Positions 58,464-64,000 of a stretch of DNA of 64,000 nucleotides are shown here, piece after piece. The translations under genes and the position numbers were made by a program. Below the pieces are notes generated by a model. The model was not told the origin of the DNA, searched no databases, and was given only the letters and a program-made list of their open reading frames with translations. Within the stretch, counting starts at the first letter, position 1. Every line of letters starts with the position of its first letter. Origin of the DNA: Phorcus lineatus (lineage: Eukaryota; Mollusca; Gastropoda; Trochida; Trochidae); assembly GCA_921293015.1 (NCBI GenBank), contig OV121095.1:36925484-36989483 (forward strand). The letters run 5' to 3'.

Positions 58464-59890
58464 GTAGCTGTATGAGGCCATTCTATTTTTTTAGCATATG
58501 TCGATGAAACATACTCTTTTCTATATATAAAGGGGCGACACTTTAAGTCATAGGATCCCTTTTGCAAGGCAAATTACCTTACACTTTATCAATCTTTCCT
58601 GTCGCGTCCCGAGTGCTATTTACCGGAAACCTATTAATCGCCGATACTTATGACAGACGAATTATTCATTGAGGTTATTATCTATATTATATATATATAT
58701 TATTATATATCTATAGGTATATATTATTTTTATGTTCTTCCTGCATTTGAAAAAGGCAGGCATGAGCTATTTTCATTGCATATTCAGCCGGGAAAACGAT
58801 TGGTAGGGGGTTTGAATTTCAATATTGAGGTCTAGAATGCAGGCAAAGTTCTAAAAGTGATGAGTTATTTGCCTGGTGTGACCTAGGAATAGGTTTAGCT
58901 ATTGAATATACCTTTACCTGTTAAATTCTAATTAGTAAGATGAATATAGAACTTGACCCTCCCTTTATACAATTGCTTTTGTATTAAAAAGATTTTAGGC
59001 TGTATGCAGAATTTTAATATCGCCAATATCGAAGTTCTTCCGGTCTTTGTGTCTTATAACTTGAATATGTTGAATATATTGCATATGTGCCAAATAAGTT
59101 ATATTGTAGATAACCTGAGTTATAGTTAGTTATATCTAGAGCTACGCATAATTAGCTGTGCATAAGTATATTTACAATATATTGTATGAAAGGGCAAAAG
59201 TGCACTATTTTTCAAACTCTTTTTTTGCCATTGAAGGCAAACGAGAACGCATTATGACATTATTGCAACAATGAATTAAATACTTTCGGTCTTATAGAAT
59301 TAACTTTATAGCCATAGTACTATTTGTCAAATCAAAGATATGTTTTGAAGAAATGGCCTAAAATGTGTACAAATTATATTTCATTGCTGAAGTAAGATTT
59401 TCCCTGTTTTTCCAAAGTTATGATGTGGTGTTCCAAGTGGGGTAAAGTGTACTTTATGAGATAATCGGATAATTTTGATGTAAATGAAAACCCAAGAATT
59501 ATAGATTTTTTATCAAAAGTTTAGACATTCCCATCTTCGTATCTCATGAGAATTCTAAACCTACCAATTTATAAGTCATCTTCTTCTTTTCTTACAATCA
59601 ATCGATACTGCGAACTAGAAGCTGAAATAAATACTTACAAGGTGATATATTTGTTAAATTTGCTTGTCATCTACTTCATTCAACAAGCAACTGCTATTGT
59701 TTATTTATATACTAAACATTTACCTTTACTTACCTCGTTGTCTGTATATGCCGTAGGACCACTCAAACATATATATCCCTATACGCCCTTTTGTCTATTT
59801 GTCCACAGTTGTCCAAGGATTATATTTTACCTTTACGCTTTGCTGTCAAACTCATTTTGTGCAAAGATATGAAAATTTCTTTTTACTTTC

Positions 59891-60003
59891 CTGGGCCTCG
59901 ATTTTCGAAATTCTCTTCGCATTAAGATAGTCATAAGTACCATAAATTAACATAGGCTTACCATTATCTTAGTGTTAAGAGGGCTTAAAAAATCTGGACC
60001 CTG
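59891..60003. mobile_element. short inverted-repeat element, copy 2
   Basis: The left arm is GGGCCTCGATTTTCGAAATT, CTCTTCGCATTAAGATAG and TCATAAG. The right arm, in reverse complement, is AGGGTCCAGATTTTTTAAGC, CCTCTTAACACTAAGATAA and TGGTAAG. It is about 113 bp with no coding capacity. The same CTTAAAAAATCTrGACC end is found in copy 1. Confidence 0.7.
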
Positions 60004-60019
60004 AAATCCAATGACATTT

Positions 60020-60029
60020 GATAACACTG

Positions 60030-60064
<35 letters not shown>

Positions 60065-60270
60065 TAATAACAATTGCACTTATATTGCGCATCCATCACA
60101 CTAGATTGTAATGGTAACACTGCTGGAACAGATGGGTTTTTAGTTTCTTTAAGAATGTTGTTCTGGATTGACAGACTTTTGAAGTTTCTGGGAGAGAGTT
60201 CCATTTTGATGCTGCTGCGAAAGAGAATGTTCTGTTTTCAAATGTGGTGGTCTTTACTTTAGGGACTAAG
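60020..60270. repeat. TAA microsatellite and adjoining interspersed repeat
   Basis: About eleven TAA units (to 60066) are followed by AACAATTGCACTTATATTGC then GCATCC and a unique-looking 200 bp. The plan resembles a repeat family common in marine invertebrates, by recollection only. Confidence 0.45.
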
Positions 60271-60850
60271 ATACTAAGAAGACCTACAAAACCATCACAA
60301 CATTTACTTAAACGTTATCACTGATTTACATATCAAAGTGAAACTGAGAAATAATTTGATTCCATATCACAATAGAAGGCTCTATGGGGTCATCGTCAAA
60401 TTTCAGGTTGAGCAACTGTCTATATGGTCAGCTTATTTATGAAGAAATTTATTTGGTGTAGCAAAGGTAATGACTAGTTACAGATATTCAGAAAAAACCC
60501 TGTGGTCAATTTGCTATAAACTACAAGAAAAAAGAATGAGATCGCTTTTGAAACTTAAATTCTTATTAATAGATCACAATGACAATGGCAGTAAACGTTA
60601 TTTAGGTATTTGCATAAAACAATAATTATTTTCTTTTAGCGATAGAATGCTGAAGTGAGTGATATGTCCTCGTATGGCCTGAAATAGCCCTTATTTGCTC
60701 GAAATCACTAGTTAAGTGCTTTCTATTATAGAAAAACAGAATCTTTTTATGTTACGCCTGTGTTTCACCCAGTCAGAGCAAAGCATATTCTATTATTTAA
60801 ATTCCATCTTAAATATTCCATTTCTATATATTCGTTTTGGGATCACTTAG

Positions 60851-61040
60851 ATGACGAGTTCGAATCCCGGGTGGTGGCGGTGGGTGGTGATGTGTTCCTG
60901 TACCCTGTGCCTGTTCCTGGGAGGAAGTCAAACCTTCTCGTGTGGAGTGTTCCACGTGGCGCTGCTGGAGCACTTTCAACAGGACGCGGTTCTCACGGCA
61001 TGGCTCGGTTCACTCTTTGCTTCCATGTTCGCTCTTTCAG
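60851..61040 (+). CDS. transporter B exon 1
   Basis: The ATG directly follows a possible acceptor (CACTTAG), so translation may start with the first bases of this exon. It encodes MTSSNPGWWRWVVMCSCTLC and continues to FALSG. By eye, 13 of 190 bases differ from exon 1 of A. Donor is GTTGGT. Confidence 0.88.
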
Positions 61041-64000
61041 GTTGGTGGGAGATTTAATTTATACGTTATTTACAATGAGTCAATAACATGGTGAAGTGAT
61101 GGTGAAATAAATTTTTGAGGTGAAACTAATAGCCAGGGTTCCCGGGGCATTCGGACTGATTGATTGCTCTTATATTACTTTATATGTTTCATGACAATTC
61201 CAAAAGAAATGTTTGTTTTCTAAATGTTTAAACATTTGGATCAAAGCATTTAACTATGTTAAGATTCTGTATTAAACAAGTCCCAACAAACCCATTAACC
61301 ATTTTTGTGGGATGGTTAACGTTTCGATCCTGCAACATTGCGTATCGATATAATAAATTATTTACCGTTGGCTGTAAGTCCGTCAGTGATCACATCGTTT
61401 CCTGAGCTAAATTTAACAGCTTCAAACTGTTAGGCTGACTGTATGTTGACTAATCATAACATGCAGTTTGCCTTTAGGGGTTTTCAAGGCGGCTTAAAAT
61501 CTTATATATAATTCTTAAATCGGTCTTCTCAAGAATGCAGTGTTTGACGCCCAAGCCGGGGAGAAAAAGCGATGGGGCTACGCAGATGAGTGTAACAAAG
61601 GTCAGAGCGGCAGAAAACATGAATGTCAAAGACCAAAGTGGGTTAAACATTTTGAAGATGATGTCTGGACACTAGACAGACCACGAAACTAAATACCTCA
61701 TTTCGTTCTGCTGTACCTGCCGTATTGAACTTCATAAACAAGAGATCCTTTTCAACACACTGTCAGCAGCAAGACGTATCCGCCATTTTGAAAGGAGAGC
61801 TTTGTGCCCCTTTACGGAAATAACTTTGACAACATCATCATACAGCTGCCGACCGAAAGTGTGTTCACATACCTGCATATCCTAGTGCAAATACAATGTA
61901 ATTTGAGATGACTTTGAGGAGACGTAACATCGCGTAGAGAAACAGATACATGTAATGTGAAGAGACGATCCACTGCACCGTAACGAAATCGTATACAATA
62001 CCAAGCAGTTAACCGAAACAGTTTTGTCAGAACATTGAAGTGACGAGTGACTTTTTAAACCACTTTTAAACATCATGTCATGTTTGTTTGTTTGTTTGTT
62101 TGCATTTTGATTGTGCTTATTTTTTTCTCTGGGAGTCATATGGAATATTTTAATTTTCAAATTCGAATTTATGCACGAGAGATCACACGATCCTTAAATA
62201 AGTTAATAAGTTACAGAATGAGTATATTACACGTGGACAATTGGTGATCCTTAGTCAATTCTGCAGAAGTTTTGACATCTAAACTAAACCAAAATTACGC
62301 GAAATTTGCTCTAGACAGTAGTAAGTGAGGAAACTTTCGGTATGCATTTGTATTGAAATGTATTGTACTATACGCCGACAAAGATGATATTTGGACAATA
62401 TTTACCAATAAGAGCAGTTCTACGATGAGATCAGCGTACGTGAAGTGAATCCAATGGCGCTGAAGGAGTGATGATATTTTGTTAACACCATGACCGACAT
62501 GCTGGTTATGAATAGTATTCTCAATGTTAACGACTATATGTTTAACATATATGTTCTCCCGTGGCCATCCCGATCCCCTGACCTTAATCCTACAGAGCAC
62601 TCCTGGGACCATCTTGGGCTACGCAAGCATCCAAACAGACATTGACACAGGCACTGCTACCACAGTGGCATCAAATCAGCCCACCATTCCTGAGGGGGCT
62701 TGTTACGTCTGTACGATGTCGTGTCAGGGAGTGCATACATACTAAAAGTGGACACATTCATTATTGACTATTGAATTGAACTTTAAACTGTAAACGCTTT
62801 TAACACAAATAAAAAGGAACATGACATGTAGTGGGCGATCTAATATCTTTAAAACATACTATAATTTCTTAAGTTCATCTTGTGATTGCTATATTTTCTA
62901 AAAAGTGATGTAAATGTTTATTTCTCTTAATAGGTTGATATCTGCCTTTTCATATGTTTTGTATAAGAAGGAAGTTAGAAGCCAGCGTTTCTTTTGCCAG
63001 TGGGTTTACATTTGTAAGCTTTTCTTTTTAGCCCATCAGGCCCGATTGGCTTATGGCATGGCATAGTGTCCGACGTCTTTCCGTCCATCCGTCCGTAAAC
63101 TTTCACTTTTTCAAGTTCCCTTCTAGAACCGGTGACTCTAAGAATCTGAAATCTTTGGTACAGACTCATTTACAAGGGAAGATTATAATTTAAAGATTTA
63201 GTGAATTTTTTAAGGGCCACCATGGGAAAACCTATTTTTATTTTCTTCTGTAGGAGCAACAGCGGTGGCTAATAAGTGACACCGGGGCCACGTCCTAAAA
63301 ACCATTTCGAGAGCTAGAAAGCTGATATCTTGTTTACAGACTCCTTGACTACTTTAGATTACAATCTTTAGATGTGGTGACACTTTGGCGCCTAATATTG
63401 GCGACAAGGGCTACGCCTTCAAAACCTATTTTCATCTTCTCCAGGATCAACAGCTCTATAATGCTGAAATAGTGTCCCGCGGCTAAAGGACATTGTACAT
63501 TTGTGTTGTTATAAACCTATGGTCACATGTACATCCTACAGATAATTCATATTTCTGCCTGATGAGTTTTGGAATCCATGGTTCTATTTTTATCTATCAT
63601 TTAATTTTGTGTAATCAAAATGTTGGCCCAGGCCAAGCATTCATTTTGTTTAAAATCGGTTCGTTCACAGGTCCAATAGCGAGTTTCGTAGTCAACGTGA
63701 CGAGTTGCCGTTCCTGCACTATGCTGGGTTCTCTCTTCATCCTGGTGGGCTTCACGCTCAGTTCCTTCATCACAGACATGCGCTGGCTCTTCCTTACTTA
63801 CTCAGTTCTCGCAGGTTTGTAAATACCTATATTGTAGTGTTACCCAAAATTTTTACTTTTCTTTTCAAGCAATGTAGTAACGTGAAGTGCACAAGGATGA
63901 TGCAAGTACGCCCTGTATGTAAGGATGCCGTAAAGTATTCTCTCTCTTTGTTGCAGGAGTAGGAGAAGGAATGGTTTACCTGGGCTCAATAGTAGCCTTA
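60851..64000 (+). CDS. monocarboxylate-transporter-like protein B (SLC16 family), 5' part, cut by window end
   Basis: Tandem paralogue of transporter A in the same orientation, about 6.1 kb downstream of its stop. Exons seen are 60851-61040, 63671-63814 and 63957 to the window end, with the same lengths and phases as exons 1 and 2 of A. The TM1 signature reads PGWWRW at residues 6-11, keeping one Gly that A has lost. Intron 1 is 2630 bp (322 bp in A) and intron 2 is 142 bp (487 bp in A). No stop or frameshift is visible, so it looks like a working gene, but the rest lies outside. Confidence 0.88.
61852..61910 (+). repeat. small interspersed repeat, copy 4, in transporter B intron 1
   Basis: CCGAAAGTGTGTTCACATAC, CTGCATATCCTAGTGCAAAT and ACAATGTAATTTGAG match the other copies in order. 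Confidence 0.65.
62083..62102 (+). repeat. TTTG tetranucleotide run
   Basis: Five TTTG-like units lie in transporter B intron 1. Confidence 0.85.
62500..62771 (+). pseudogene. dead Tc1/mariner transposase fragment (C-terminal part)
   Basis: Tc1/mariner transposases are DD(34)E recombinases. At 62563-62625 the frame reads LPWPSRSPDLNPTEHSWDHL, matching the conserved block that contains the catalytic Glu. After a frame shift, 62704-62766 reads VTSVRCRVRECIHTKSGHIH then Y and a stop, the usual end of the family. Stops and frame changes between the blocks, and the missing N-terminal half, show that it is a relic. It lies in transporter B intron 1. Confidence 0.88.
63020..63480. repeat. probable interspersed repeat in transporter B intron 1
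   Basis: It contains TTAGCCCATCAGGCCCGATT, GGCTTATGGCATGGCATAGT and CCGTCCATCCGTCCGTAAAC, followed by partly repeated segments around 63190-63290 and 63350-63430 with similar wording (for example AAACCTATTTTtATTTTCTT and AAACCTATTTTCATCTTCTC). This style of repeat is familiar from bivalve genomes. The limits are approximate. Confidence 0.45.
63671..63814 (+). CDS. transporter B exon 2
   Basis: It encodes PIASFVVNVTSCRSCTMLGS and then the same residues as A. Positions 63682-63812 match 51478-51608 base for base. Acceptor is TTCACAG and donor is GTTTGT. Confidence 0.92.
63957..64000 (+). CDS. transporter B exon 3, truncated by window end
   Basis: It begins VGEGMVYLGSIVAL after acceptor TTGCAG, completing a split Gly codon. 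Nine of the 44 bases visible differ from A, clearly more than in exon 2. Confidence 0.88.

Larger units (their letters stand above)
54710..60850. other. intergenic region between transporters A and B
   Basis: No gene is recognised. It holds a 30-bp minisatellite (55891-56205), a hairpin element (56411-56512), copies of a small interspersed repeat (57868-57935 and 58412-58463), AT runs near 58685-58720 and a repeat with a TAA run (60031-60270). Confidence 0.65.

Noticed and set aside
60855..60870. GTTCGAATCCC resembling a tRNA B box
   Set aside because: It lies in the first codons of transporter B; no A box or cloverleaf surrounds it.

Overview
The window is animal nuclear DNA: AT-rich, with interrupted genes, GT-AG introns, tRNA-derived SINEs, many small inverted-repeat elements and diverged minisatellites. 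The SINE tails and the TTAA-flanked and foldback elements resemble those of lophotrochozoans. A bivalve or other mollusc is my best guess, by recollection of such repeats rather than by a search.

Two gene loci can be supported, all on the + strand. (1) Positions 20484-40404 hold the 3' half of a CASK gene, a membrane-associated guanylate kinase (MAGUK) scaffold. The exons run from the end of the second L27 domain through PDZ, SH3, the hook and the guanylate-kinase-like (GK) domain to the C-terminal WVPVSWVY and a stop. Every junction keeps frame. Two adjacent exons (37138-37218 and 37642-37737) encode alternative versions of the same GK segment. Both start and end in phase 0, so they look like a mutually exclusive pair. 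The CaMK-like and first L27 domains lie to the left, and positions 1-20483 appear to be intron. (2) Positions 50955-54709 hold a complete five-exon SLC16/monocarboxylate-transporter-like gene (454 residues). A tandem paralogue starts at 60851 and runs off the right edge at 64000 within its third exon.

Layout: 1-20483, intron-like DNA with SINEs and diverged tandem repeats; 20484-40404, CASK 3' half; 40405 to about 43200, probable CASK 3' UTR with a 43-bp repeat; 43.2-50.9 kb, intergenic, with a TTAA-flanked inverted-repeat element, a perfect 350-bp tandem duplication and a diverged 108-bp repeat; 50955-54709, transporter A; 54.7-60.85 kb, intergenic, with minisatellites and foldbacks; 60851-64000, transporter B, with a dead Tc1/mariner fragment in its first intron.

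The most interesting points are the duplicated GK exon of CASK, a CASK intron in which an exon end and its splice donor have been amplified into a tandem array, and the two transporter paralogues, whose second exons are almost identical while their introns and third exons have diverged. No CRISPR, rRNA gene or intact tRNA gene was seen. CASK and the transporters are neighbours only; nothing in the sequence links their functions.
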